Positions 51,505-61,644 of a DNA stretch of 64,000 nt are shown in pieces. The notes below the pieces were generated by a model. It was not told where the DNA came from and did no database searches. It worked only from the letters and a program-made list of their open reading frames with translations. Within the stretch, counting starts at the first letter, position 1. The number at the start of each line of letters is the position of its first letter. A program made the translations under genes and the position numbers. The stretch comes from CAVXZE01 sp964615365 (GTDB lineage Bacteria > Myxococcota_A > UBA9160 > UBA6930). The DNA lies in assembly GCA_964615365.1 (NCBI GenBank), contig CAZTOU010000013.1, positions 1 to 64,000 on the forward strand, read 5' to 3'.

Positions 51505-52371
51505 ATGGATTCGATCCAGCGCGTCGGGGTCATCGGCTGTGGGCTGATGGGCTCGGGCATCGCCGAGGTGTGTGCGCGGGCGGGGCTCGATGTGGTGGTC
51601 CGGGAGCCCGATCAGAAGCTGATCGACGCGGGCAAGGCGAGAGTCGACGGCTCGATCCAGAGGGCCCAGAAGAAGGGGAAGCTCAGCGCGGAGGAATGCG
51701 AGTCCGCCCTCGGCCGGATCGCCTACACCACCGACCTCGCCGAGTTCTCCGGCTGCGATCTGGTGGTCGAGGCGATCATCGAGGATCAAGCCGCGAAGAT
51801 CGAGCTTTTCAAACAACTCGATGCGATCGTCAAGCGCGAAGACGCGCTCCTCACCTCGAACACGTCCTCGATCCCGATCATGAGTCTCGCGGTTCAGACC
51901 GGACGGGCCAGCCAGGTCTGCGGACTGCACTTCTTCAACCCGGTTCCGGTCCTCGACCTGGTCGAGCTGGTGCCGTCACTGGCGACCAGCGAAGAGACAC
52001 TCCGCCGCCTCGAGAGCTTCGCCTCCGACGTGCTCGGAAAGAGCGTGATTCGCGCCACGGATCGCGCGGGCTTCATCGTGAACGCACTCCTGGTTCCGTA
52101 CCTTCTCTCGGCGATCCGCATGGCCGAGTCGGGCTTCGCCACCCCGGAGCACATCGACGCGGGGATGGTGAAGGGCTGCAATCATCCGATGGGTCCCCTC
52201 GCGCTCACCGATCTGATCGGCCTCGACACCACCTTGGCGATCGCCGAGTGCCTCTACGGCGAGTTCAAGGAGCCGCAGTACGCAGCGCCGTCGCTGCTCT
52301 GCCGCATGGTGGAAGCAGGGATCCTGGGTCGCAAGAGCGGCAAGGGCTTCTACGACTATTCGAAGAAGTAG
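51505..52371 (+). CDS. 3-Hydroxybutyryl/3-hydroxyacyl-CoA dehydrogenase
   Basis: 288 residues. GVIGCGLMGSGIAEVCARAG (NAD Rossmann), LTSNTSSIPIMSLA, CGLHFFNPVPVLDLVELVPS (catalytic His and Glu region), DRAGFIVNALLVPYL and GMVKGCNHPMGPLALTDLIGLD. Compact two-domain PaaH/Hbd form. Reduces acetoacetyl-CoA to 3-hydroxybutyryl-CoA or oxidises the reverse in fatty-acid breakdown; specificity is not decided by sequence. The start is ATG 51505 after GAGGAGGAG (an in-frame GTG is one codon earlier). Divergent from pruA. Confidence 0.92.
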   Translation: MDSIQRVGVIGCGLMGSGIAEVCARAGLDVVVREPDQKLIDAGKARVDGSIQRAQKKGKLSAEECESALGRIAYTTDLAEFSGCDLVVEAIIEDQAAKIELFKQLDAIVKREDALLTSNTSSIPIMSLAVQTGRASQVCGLHFFNPVPVLDLVELVPSLATSEETLRRLESFASDVLGKSVIRATDRAGFIVNALLVPYLLSAIRMAESGFATPEHIDAGMVKGCNHPMGPLALTDLIGLDTTLAIAECLYGEFKEPQYAAPSLLCRMVEAGILGRKSGKGFYDYSKK

Positions 52372-52381
52372 CTAGCTCCGG

Positions 52382-53986
<1,605 letters not shown>

Positions 53987-54626
53987 CGAGATCCTCCTTT
54001 CGAAAGGGGCAGGCCCCGGGTCGGGGAAAGCGGTCGGGATCCGGTCCCCATCCCCTGGCGATGCCCGCGTCCACTACCGGATAGGTTGGCCCGAAACCGC
54101 CAAGTGGCAAGGCCCGGAGAGCAGTTCGGGCCAGGCGGTCACCCCGCGCCGGAGGAATCTCCCTCCCCTGTGAAGCAGTTCACAGTGTTTCGCCGGCAGA
54201 TGCACGACACTCTTCGTTGGCGGTCGAGATCGATTCAATCGAGGAGTGAGACGGCTCTCCACCGCCAGCCCCGGAGACGGCCTCCGGGTGACCTTGCGAG
54301 AACGGGCCGGCTGATTCGGCGGCTAGGGGGCCGTGACCCATCTGGGGTCCGGTCGAACAAGAAAGCCTGTTTCAGCCGGTTTCGGGGACACCACGGGCCA
54401 GTGAGGAAGACTCAACCCCCTCCAAATGAGCGAAGCAGCCCCATACCAGGCCGCTCTCACGTAGGTGCTCGTGGTGTCCCATCGCAGGGGCCCCTGGTGG
54501 GCGGGGAGGCGGTCATTCGGACGCCGATGAGCCGCGCTCCGCCTGCCGATCCGCACGACCGGCTCCTTTGCTTTCGCCGAGCAAGAGAATACGATCTCCG
54601 CGACTCGACATGGCGGAGCGGGGAGA
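53987..54626. other. Long gene-free stretch (640 bp) upstream of pckA
   Basis: No convincing protein gene on either strand. Base composition stays GC-rich. It contains a small hairpin at 54270-54288 (CCCGGAG, loop ACGGC, CTCCGGG) and the larger inverted repeat at 54385-54480, listed separately. It lies between the divergent pckA and M20 genes, so it could carry both promoters and a non-coding RNA. Confidence 0.6.
54385..54480. repeat. Structured inverted repeat, possible ncRNA or small mobile element
   Basis: GGGACACCACG at 54385-54395 is the exact reverse complement of CGTGGTGTCCC at 54470-54480; pairing extends inward with one G-U to 54398/54467. A nested stem pairs GTGAG (54401-54405) with CTCAC (54456-54460). 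The 96-base unit lies in a 640-base gap. It shows no tRNA T-loop and no coding signal. It could be a structured leader or ncRNA, or the remnant of a short element with terminal inverted repeats. Confidence 0.5.
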
Positions 54627-55925
54627 GTGAATCAGCAAGCGCCGATACCGCGCGTGGACGGCCGACGTCTCTGGTCGCGTCTGATGCAAATGGCCGAGAT
54701 CGGTGCGACCGAGAAGGGGGGAGTCCGTCGTCTCGCTCTGAGCCAGCTCGATCGCCAGGCGCGCGATCTGTTCTCCGGCTGGTGCGAATCGGCCGGCTGC
54801 GCCGTCTCGGTCGACGCCATGGGGAACATCTTCGCCCGCCGCGCCGGGACCGACGACGGCGCACTCCCGATCGCCGCCGGCAGCCATCTCGACAGTCAGC
54901 CGACGGGCGGCAAGTTCGACGGGGCTCTCGGCGTCCTGGCCGCCCTCGAGTTGATCGAGACGCTGAACGATCACGGCATCGAGACCCGCGCCCCGATCGA
55001 AGCCGTGGTCTGGACGAACGAGGAAGGCGTGCGTTTCACCCCCGCCATGCTCGGCTCGGGAGTCCACTGCGGAGAGTTCGGTCTCGACCAGGCCCACGGG
55101 CGAAGGGACGCCGAGGGCATCTCCCTGGGCGAGGCCCTCGCCGCGATCGGCTACCGGGGCGAGATCGCCTGCGGCGCGCACCAGCTCGGCGCGCATTTCG
55201 AGCTGCACATCGAGCAGGGTCCGATCCTGGAGGCGAAAGGTCTGGACCTGGGCGTCGTGACCGGAGTTCAGGGCATTCGCTGGTACGAGCTGCGGGTACA
55301 CGGCTCCGAGACCCATGCGGGACCGTGCCCGATGTCGATGCGGCGGGATCCGGTGCCGGTGCTGGCGGCGCTGATGAGCGAGCTCTACGCGCTCACCCAG
55401 AGCCAGGGCGACGAGGCCCGCTGCACGATCGGACGGATGGACGCCGCGCCGGGCTCCGTGAACACGGTGCCGAGCCGCGCCCTGGTCTCCGTCGATCTTC
55501 GCCATCCCGATCCGGCGGGGCTGGCCCACCTCGATGAAGGGCTGCGCGACCTCGCGGCGAGGTACCGTGGAGGCTGCCGGGTCGAGCTCGAAGATCTCTG
55601 GCACTCGCCGCCGGTCGCCTTCCACCCCGGCTGTATCGAGGCCGTCGCGGCAGCCGCCGAGACCCTCGGTCTTCCCATCCATCGCATGGTGAGTGGCGCG
55701 GGCCATGACTCGGTCTATGTCTCCCGCGTCGCGCCGACGGGAATGATCTTCGTGCCCTGCAAGGGAGGCCTGAGCCACAACGAGGCGGAGGAGACCCGGC
55801 CGGAGCAGGCCGAGCTCGGCGCGAACGTGCTCCTCCACGCGGTGCTCGGCCGGGCGGGATTCGTTGGAACGCGCGGAACCGGTAGCCGCGGTCGCCCCGA
55901 GAGCGGGCCATCCGAGCACGGATAG
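54627..55925 (+). CDS. M20 amidohydrolase (N-carbamoyl-amino-acid hydrolase/allantoate amidohydrolase type)
   Basis: 432 residues. SLHLDSQPTGGKFDGALGVLA-type metal site (seen as AGSHLDSQPTGGKFDGALG), WTNEEGVRFTPAMLGSGV (bridging Glu pair), ELHIEQGPILEAKG, GSETHAGPCPMSMRRDP, PGSVNTVPSRALVSVDLRHPD and SGAGHDSVYVSRVAPTGMIFVP. This is the AtzF/HyuC/AllC branch of M20 peptidases that hydrolyses N-carbamoyl-L-amino acids, allantoate or ureidoglycolate; no hydantoinase is adjacent to decide. GTG start at 54627 after CGGGGAGAG. Begins the plus-strand hydrolase group running to 60239. Confidence 0.9.
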   Translation: MNQQAPIPRVDGRRLWSRLMQMAEIGATEKGGVRRLALSQLDRQARDLFSGWCESAGCAVSVDAMGNIFARRAGTDDGALPIAAGSHLDSQPTGGKFDGALGVLAALELIETLNDHGIETRAPIEAVVWTNEEGVRFTPAMLGSGVHCGEFGLDQAHGRRDAEGISLGEALAAIGYRGEIACGAHQLGAHFELHIEQGPILEAKGLDLGVVTGVQGIRWYELRVHGSETHAGPCPMSMRRDPVPVLAALMSELYALTQSQGDEARCTIGRMDAAPGSVNTVPSRALVSVDLRHPDPAGLAHLDEGLRDLAARYRGGCRVELEDLWHSPPVAFHPGCIEAVAAAAETLGLPIHRMVSGAGHDSVYVSRVAPTGMIFVPCKGGLSHNEAEETRPEQAELGANVLLHAVLGRAGFVGTRGTGSRGRPESGPSEHG

Positions 55926-56023
55926 GCGATCGCTCGGGTGCGCGGGTAGAGCTCCGGTGCAGGGCTACCGGCGAGAGTCGCTTTCGCGTTAGGATGAGTT
56001 CGATTCTCGCAGCGGAGACACCC

Positions 56024-58003
56024 ATGGCGACCAAGTCTCTCGAGTATCCCGCGACGCGGACCGACGACAGCGTCGACAGCCCTGCGGGCGTCGAGTTCCC
56101 CGACCCCTACCGCTGGCTCGAGGCGCTGCGCGCGCGGGTCGCCCACTACTCGGCGGATCGCTTCGGCAGCGTGCCGCGCTACTCGGCGGGCCAGTGGTTC
56201 CGCAGCGAGATGCCGAAGGGCGCCATCCAGGCCTGCGCCCTGGTCGCCGACACTCCCTTCGGCCCGGGGCGGCTGCTCTTCGATCCCGCCACCGAGAATC
56301 CCGACAATCCCCCCTTTCTCTCCTGGATCGCGCCTTCCCCGGACGGACGCGTGCTGGCGGTCGGGGTGTGCGCGGACGGAAGCGAGAACAACACCATCCG
56401 CCTGATAGACGTTACCACCGGGGATCTCCTGTCCGGCGCACCCGGACAGGTGCTGATGGACAACTGGGCGGGCGGCGCCATCTGGCTGCCGGATTCGAGC
56501 GGATTCTACTTCCTGGCCCTGACGGGAAGCACCTTCGAGAACCACAAGGCCATCCACTTCCACGACGTGGCGACGAGCTCACAGACGTTGATCGACGTCG
56601 AGGTTCCTACCGACCAGGACTGGGGTCTGGTCTCGATCTCGACGGACGGTCGTCGCGCCGTGGTGAACCAAGGTCTGATGACGCCCCTGCCCATCGCGAT
56701 TCGCGATCTGGACGAAGAGCTCTGGCGGCCGTTCGTGAACCGGGTCTGGGGTACGGTGGCGGGGCATCTGATCGGGGACCGCTACGTCGCCGTCACGGAC
56801 ATCGGCGCCCCGCGCGGCCGGGTGGTCGCGATTCCCGTCGACTCCCCGACGCCGAACGATCCCAGCACCTGGGAGGAGATCGTTCCCGAGTCCGACGCCG
56901 TGATCCGCACCGTCACTCCGGTTGCGGATCACCTCTACCTGAGCGAGTTCGTGGACACCTATGCGCGGGTTCGCATCTTCGACGCGGCGGGTCGAGAGCT
57001 CGGCTTGGTCCCGCTGCCCGGCCGGGGAGCGATCGCCGAGCTGCCCTTTCCGCTGATGAACCTTCCCCCGGGTGGCCATCCGCAGGAGTTCGTCTTCGCG
57101 TTCTCGTCGCTCACGGCGTCGTGGGGCGTCTACCGCCACCGCCCGGGGGACTCCGCGCTGGAGACGCTCGAGCCACCCGAGATCCACCTGGAGTCCGCGA
57201 TCGTCGAAGACCACCGTGCCACCTCGGTCGACGGAACCGGCATCCCCTACCACGTGGTGCGACGACCCGACGCGGAGTCGGGCGCGGCGCTCATCTACGC
57301 GTACGGGGGCTTCAACGTTCCCTGGGCGCCTCAGTTCCCCGTGAAGGGGATGGCCGCGTTCGTCGAGGCCGGTGGCCTCTTCATCCACGCCCACCTGCGC
57401 GGCGGCGCGGAGTTCGGCCGCGAGTGGTGGGAGGGCGGCCGGCACAAGAACAAGCAGAACTGCTACGCCGACCTCTACGCGGTCGCCGAGGATCTGATCG
57501 CACGCGGCGTCACGACCCGAGAGCGGCTGGCGGTCACCGGCGCGTCGAACGGTGGTCTCCTGGCGGGCGTCGCCGTGACGCAGCGGCCCGACCTCTGGAA
57601 GGCGGTCGTTCCACAGGTGCCCCTGATGGACATCATCGGTTGCCTGCGCGAGCCCTACGGCTGGGTCTCGACCGCTGCGGAGTTCGGCAACCCGAGAGAT
57701 CCGGACGAGGTGCGCCGAATGGCGGGCTTCTCGCCCTACCAGCTGATCGAGGCCGGCGCCGAATACCCGGCGGTCTTTGTCGTCGCCGGAGACACCGACC
57801 CGCGTTGCCCCCCGTGGCATGCGCGCAAATTTGCGGCGCGCCTGCAGGCAGCCAACGCGGCAGCGACACCCGTCCTGATCCACGTCTGGGAGAACGTCGG
57901 TCACGGCTGGGCCACCGACAAGGACACCGAGATCACCGAGAACACCGAGTGGCTGGCCTTTCTGATGCAGCAGCTCGGTCTCACGCCCGAGGGGGCGCGA
58001 TAG
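56024..58003 (+). CDS. Prolyl oligopeptidase family serine peptidase (S9A)
   Basis: 659 residues from ATG 56024 (an in-frame ATG at 55994 is an alternative). N-terminal EYPATRTDDSVDSPAGVEFPDPYRWLE, then a seven-bladed propeller region, then an alpha/beta-hydrolase domain: IYAYGGFNVPWAPQF, AHLRGGAEFGREWWEGGRHKNKQN, VTGASNGGLLAGVAV (nucleophile Ser), VVAGDTDPRCPPWHARKFAA (Asp) and VWENVGHGWATDKD (His). No signal peptide, so it cleaves short Pro-containing peptides in the cytosol. The triad is complete. Twelve bases separate it from the M19-like gene, so they are one operon. Confidence 0.93.
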   Translation: MATKSLEYPATRTDDSVDSPAGVEFPDPYRWLEALRARVAHYSADRFGSVPRYSAGQWFRSEMPKGAIQACALVADTPFGPGRLLFDPATENPDNPPFLSWIAPSPDGRVLAVGVCADGSENNTIRLIDVTTGDLLSGAPGQVLMDNWAGGAIWLPDSSGFYFLALTGSTFENHKAIHFHDVATSSQTLIDVEVPTDQDWGLVSISTDGRRAVVNQGLMTPLPIAIRDLDEELWRPFVNRVWGTVAGHLIGDRYVAVTDIGAPRGRVVAIPVDSPTPNDPSTWEEIVPESDAVIRTVTPVADHLYLSEFVDTYARVRIFDAAGRELGLVPLPGRGAIAELPFPLMNLPPGGHPQEFVFAFSSLTASWGVYRHRPGDSALETLEPPEIHLESAIVEDHRATSVDGTGIPYHVVRRPDAESGAALIYAYGGFNVPWAPQFPVKGMAAFVEAGGLFIHAHLRGGAEFGREWWEGGRHKNKQNCYADLYAVAEDLIARGVTTRERLAVTGASNGGLLAGVAVTQRPDLWKAVVPQVPLMDIIGCLREPYGWVSTAAEFGNPRDPDEVRRMAGFSPYQLIEAGAEYPAVFVVAGDTDPRCPPWHARKFAARLQAANAAATPVLIHVWENVGHGWATDKDTEITENTEWLAFLMQQLGLTPEGAR

Positions 58004-58015
58004 GAGGAGTGGAAG

Positions 58016-59161
58016 ATGCCGGGAGACTACGGATTCGGCCTGAGCCCCGAACTGGAGCAGCGGGCGCTGGAGCTTCACCGAACCAGCTTCAGTGTGGACA
58101 TGTGCAGCATGGGGCCCGGTGGCCCGGCGCTGTTCGCTCGGCTTCCCCAGGACGTCGTGGCGGAGCGGCTGCCGGACGACCTCCCGCCGATCGTGCGCTT
58201 CGCCCTCGGCATGCTGCTTCCCTACATGTTCACCGCGGAGGGAATCACGGACGCCCTGGAGCCCTTCTGCAAGGGGCACACCGCGGCGAGCTTCGCCTTG
58301 GGCGGAGTGACGGATCTGGAGCTCGGACCGATCTCCCGACTGGGGGAGTGGCTGGAGAACATCCCCTGGATGGACCTGGCGAGGACCGCCGAGGACTTCC
58401 GTCGTGCCCAGCGGGAGGGGAGGTACGTGACCTACGGCTTCTGTCAGCCGAGCCTGAGCGGCCTGCCGCGGGATCCGAGCCAGTTCGACAAGGCGAAGGA
58501 GCTCGGCGTGCGCTCGGTCATGCTCACCTACAATCGGCAGGACCTGGTGGGCGCGGGCTGCACCGAGCGCACCAACGCGGGCCTCAGCTACTACGGCCTC
58601 GAGGTCGTCGAGAAGCTGAACGACATCGGGCTGATCGTGGACACCTCGCACTGCGGGTGCCAGACCACTCTCGATGCCTGCTGCTTCAGCAAGGCCCCCG
58701 TCACGGCCAATCACACCAGCGCCGAAGCGCTCTATCCGCACGCGCGCGCCAAGTCCGACGAGGAGTTCCGGGCGGTTGCGGACACCGGCGGCGTGATCGG
58801 CGTCTACGCCATGCCCTTCTGCCTCGCGCCAGCCGCGAGCGGAGCGACCGTGGAGACCATGCTCGATTACCTCGACCACGTCGTCCGCGCGGTGGGCTGG
58901 GAACACGTGGGGATCGGGACGGACTGGCCCTTCATGCTCTCGGTGGAGCTGGCGGAGGAGACCATCGGTCGGAACATCGCCGAGATGGGATTCCGTCCCG
59001 AGCACGAGATCGGGGTCTCGCAGAGCCTCGGCGGCTACGAAGACGCCCGGGACTTCGTCAACATCACGCGCGGCCTGGTCGCGCGCGGGTACCAGGACCG
59101 GCAGATCAAGGGCATCCTCGGCGAGAACTTCCTGCGCGTCTTCGAGGCCGTGTGCGGGTAA
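58016..59161 (+). CDS. M19 membrane-dipeptidase-like protein, N-terminal metal ligands missing
   Basis: 381 residues, amidohydrolase-fold M19 family. Retained: LGVRSVMLTYNRQD, GLIVDTSHCGCQTTLDAC and VTANHTSAEALYP (the two His ligands), TGGVIGVYAMPFCLAP, and VGIGTDWPF. Missing: the N-terminal DGHND motif, where the sequence is SVDMCSMGP (C30 and M32 at the HxD positions), and the bridging Glu region, which reads YGFCQPS. A functional binuclear zinc site is therefore doubtful, or the site is rebuilt with Cys. Family members cleave dipeptides. Coupled context with a prolyl oligopeptidase suggests peptide turnover. ATG 58016. Confidence 0.82.
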   Translation: MPGDYGFGLSPELEQRALELHRTSFSVDMCSMGPGGPALFARLPQDVVAERLPDDLPPIVRFALGMLLPYMFTAEGITDALEPFCKGHTAASFALGGVTDLELGPISRLGEWLENIPWMDLARTAEDFRRAQREGRYVTYGFCQPSLSGLPRDPSQFDKAKELGVRSVMLTYNRQDLVGAGCTERTNAGLSYYGLEVVEKLNDIGLIVDTSHCGCQTTLDACCFSKAPVTANHTSAEALYPHARAKSDEEFRAVADTGGVIGVYAMPFCLAPAASGATVETMLDYLDHVVRAVGWEHVGIGTDWPFMLSVELAEETIGRNIAEMGFRPEHEIGVSQSLGGYEDARDFVNITRGLVARGYQDRQIKGILGENFLRVFEAVCG

Positions 59162-59240
59162 CGCGAAGACGGTCGAGAACCGGGCTTCTCGGGAGGAAGG
59201 CCGCCGCTCCGGGAGAGGCAGAGAGCGGTACACTCGTGCA

Positions 59241-60239
59241 GTGAGCCTCACAAAGCGCCTGCTCCTGATCCTCGGCATCCTGCTCTGCGTGGCCGCTGCA
59301 ATCCCGGTGGTTGGATCGCTCCTCTCGCTCGACTGGGATCGCGAGCACACCGCCCGCACCGCCGCCTTGCCGCTCTCGTCTTCGGCCTCCGCCGACGGAC
59401 TGGTGCGTATCCAGGCCAATGGCATGACCTTCCGCGCGCGGGTGGCGGGCCTCTCGGGCAGCGGCCCCGGTCTGATCCTGCTCCACGGCTTTCCAGAGAC
59501 CTCGGCCATGTGGGTGCCGCTGATCGAGACGGCCGTCGCGGCCGGCTATCGCGTCGTGGCCTTCGACCAGCGGGGATACAGCCCCGGCGCGCGACCCGAA
59601 GGCATCGAGTCCTGTCTGGTTCCGGAGCTGATCGGCGACGTTCTCGCCGTCGCCGATGCCGTGGGCTTCGACCGCTTTCACCTGGTGGGCCACGACTGGG
59701 GATGCGTGGTCGGCTGGGGCGTCGCGATCCAGAATCCGGAAAGACTCCACTCCTGGACGGGCCTCTCGATTCCCCACCCCGGAACGCTGCTCGCCGACCT
59801 GCGGCGCGATCCCCCCACCTACATCAAGGTGTTCACGGCTCCGTGGGTTCCCGAGATCCTGTTGAGCTTCAATGGCATGACCCGCCTGCGCGATGGATAC
59901 GAGGGGATGACGGCCGAGCAGCGGGAGGAGTACTTGGCAGTCTTCTCGGAGCCCGGCGCCCTGACCGCTACGCTGAGCTGGTACCGCGCCATCACCGCGG
60001 GCTTCGACCGCGGGGACGAGATCAGCGGGCCGGTCTCGGTGTCCACGCTCTTCATCTAGGGAACCCGCGAAGGCTGGGTGACCCCGGATGCACTGGAGCG
60101 CCAGCGGAAGCTCGCCGCCGGGCGCTACGCAGAGCTGGAGCTCGACGCGGGCCACTTCGTGCTGCAGGAGCAGACCCGAGCCACGGTGGCCGCCGTGATG
60201 GAACACCTTCGCCAGAGGGATCCCGCGCCTCCGAGGTGA
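59241..60239 (+). pseudogene. Alpha/beta hydrolase (epoxide-hydrolase-like), interrupted by in-frame TAG
   Basis: GTG start at 59241; TACACT at 59227-59232 could be a -10 element. An N-terminal membrane helix (RLLLILGILLCVAAAIPVVG) precedes an epoxide hydrolase/haloalkane-dehalogenase-like fold: LILLHGFPETSAMWVPL, VVAFDQRGYSPGARP and FHLVGHDWGCVVGWGVA (Asp nucleophile). TAG at 60057-60059 follows VSVSTLFI. The same frame continues as GTREGWVTPDALERQRK and LDAGHFVLQEQTRATV up to TGA 60237-60239. The catalytic His (AGHF) and the usual acid after the W-G-x-R/D strand are downstream of the stop. Homologues read LFxWG, so TGG to TAG explains the lesion; the short product cannot be active. Confidence 0.88.
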
Positions 60240-60315
60240 CCGCTCCCGATTCGAGCTGCGGTGCGGTTCAAGCACCCGGGTAGAACGGCCGATCAGTGCC
60301 CGGGGGGATAGTGCC

Positions 60316-61059
60316 GTGCAACTCGTTGCCTTCTTCGCTCTCGGTGTCTTCGGCGTCGTCAGCCTGATCGTAGCGTTGCGGCTGCTGCGTCTCGCAAGCC
60401 GCACGCGCCAGCTCCCCGAATTCCTGATCGGCCTCGCCTTTCTCTCCGCAGGCGTGCTGGGGCGCGGACCGATCACGGCGGGCGTCTTGGCTGTGTCCCT
60501 GCCCGAGGCGCTCCGCGTGGGCCTCTACATGGGGGGGCGCTTCATGCTGGTGATCTGCTGCGCCGCCATCGGTCTGATGGCGTGGCGGGTCTTCCAGCGC
60601 GACCAGGCCTGGGCCAGAGGGCTCTTCCTGCTGATCTTCGCGCTTCTGGCGATCCACTCCGCGATCCACGTCTTCGTCTACCGCCCGGGCATGCCTCTGA
60701 ACGAGGGCTTCGGAGCCTGGATCGGCATCGTTGCCAAGACCGGCGCCTTCGCCTGGGCGAGCTGGGAGGCGCGCCGCTACTCCCGCATGCTGAAGCGGAG
60801 GGCATCCGTGGGCTTGGCGGAACCCGTAGTGGCGAATCGAATCGAGCTCTGGGGCATCGCGGCTGGGTTGATCGCCTTCCTGTTCCTGCTCACTCCGCTC
60901 GCTGATCGCCTCGCCGGGATCGCCCCGCAAAGCCCGGAACTCCTGATGCTGCAGTCGCTGATCGGCCTCGTCGTCGCCGTCTGCATCGCGCTCGCCTTCT
61001 TCCCGCCCCGGGCCTACCTCCGATGGATCGGAAGTCGAGCAGCGCGCCAGGAGAGCTGA
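60316..61059 (+). CDS. Seven-helix membrane protein of unknown function
   Basis: 247 residues with seven predicted transmembrane segments (near residues 4-24, 34-58, 70-90, 100-125, 132-150, 175-197 and 207-232), few charged loops and a basic C-terminal tail RWIGSRAARQES. I do not recognise the family; no rhodopsin-type Lys, sensor motif or transporter signature is evident. GTG start at 60316. Its stop overlaps the ATG of the next small gene by one base (TGATG), so it is translationally coupled to the 104-residue protein. First gene of the operon running to the window end. Confidence 0.7.
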   Translation: MQLVAFFALGVFGVVSLIVALRLLRLASRTRQLPEFLIGLAFLSAGVLGRGPITAGVLAVSLPEALRVGLYMGGRFMLVICCAAIGLMAWRVFQRDQAWARGLFLLIFALLAIHSAIHVFVYRPGMPLNEGFGAWIGIVAKTGAFAWASWEARRYSRMLKRRASVGLAEPVVANRIELWGIAAGLIAFLFLLTPLADRLAGIAPQSPELLMLQSLIGLVVAVCIALAFFPPRAYLRWIGSRAARQES

Positions 61060-61373
61060 TGGCGGATTCACCTGCTTTCTGCTGGGTATGCGAGGAGATC
61101 GAGCGAGCCACCCGCCTGAATCGGCTGGAGGCGCGCGGGACGGTGCGCCTGACGATGAAGGAGGCCGGCTTCGATGCGGGCTCGGTCAATCGGGTGCAGA
61201 TGAGGACGATCCTCGAGAAGATGATGCCGACCCATCTCGAGTCCAAGGGCATCGAGGGGGCGTCTTCACTGTGCAGCAAGATGGCCTCTGCTCTCGACTC
61301 CGCCGAGCTCGGCGGCGGGGCGCCCACCGCCGAGAGTCCCGAGGAGATCTTCCAGCGTCTCGGGGGAAGCTGA
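61059..61373 (+). CDS. 104-residue hypothetical protein
   Basis: Starts at ATG 61059 (GGAGAGC upstream), overlapping the membrane-protein stop. N-terminal FCWVCEEIERATRLNRLEARG has a CxxC pair (WVC region) that could hold metal or be redox-active; the middle (GTVRLTMKEAGFDAGSVNRVQMRTILEKMM) is helical and basic, and the C-terminus (EEIFQRLGG) is acidic helix. Not recognised. Its position between a 7-TM protein and an amidohydrolase operon is the only clue. Confidence 0.6.
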   Translation: MADSPAFCWVCEEIERATRLNRLEARGTVRLTMKEAGFDAGSVNRVQMRTILEKMMPTHLESKGIEGASSLCSKMASALDSAELGGGAPTAESPEEIFQRLGGS

Positions 61374-61473
61374 AGCCGGTCCGACCTCCGGACCTTCGTT
61401 ACCCCTCCCATCCCCCGTCCGGTCGAGCTCTGGGGCCGATGGAGATCGTGGAATCCCAGGGTTCCTGCTCTGC

Positions 61474-61644
61474 ATGATCGGGTTGTCCAGCAGCCCCAAC
61501 TCCGAGAGCGCTGCGATGCCGCAGTTCATGCGCCCGCCGCGGATTCGGTTCGCCTATTCTCTGCGTCAGACACGGATCGGCATGGTCGGGGAAGACGAGC
61601 TGAAGCGACAGCTCTTCGAGGATTCCGGGAGGGAAGCGGTGTGA
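61474..61644 (+). CDS. Small ORF (56 residues), coupled to the SnoaL-like gene
   Basis: ATG 61474 to TGA 61644; the GTG start of the next gene lies inside its stop (GTGA at 61641). About four-fifths of codons end in G or C, as in neighbouring real genes. Composition: basic middle (RPPRIRFAYSLRQTRIG), acidic C-terminus (GEDELKRQLFEDSGREAV). The ribosome binding site is weak and an internal ATG at 61516 is possible. No family recognised. Could be a real coupled leader peptide or chance. Confidence 0.35.
   Translation: MIGLSSSPNSESAAMPQFMRPPRIRFAYSLRQTRIGMVGEDELKRQLFEDSGREAV

Noticed and set aside
54385..54480. Possible tRNA (including tRNA-Sec) in the structured repeat
   Set aside because: No T-loop GTTCGANNC, no cloverleaf and no CCA end on either strand.
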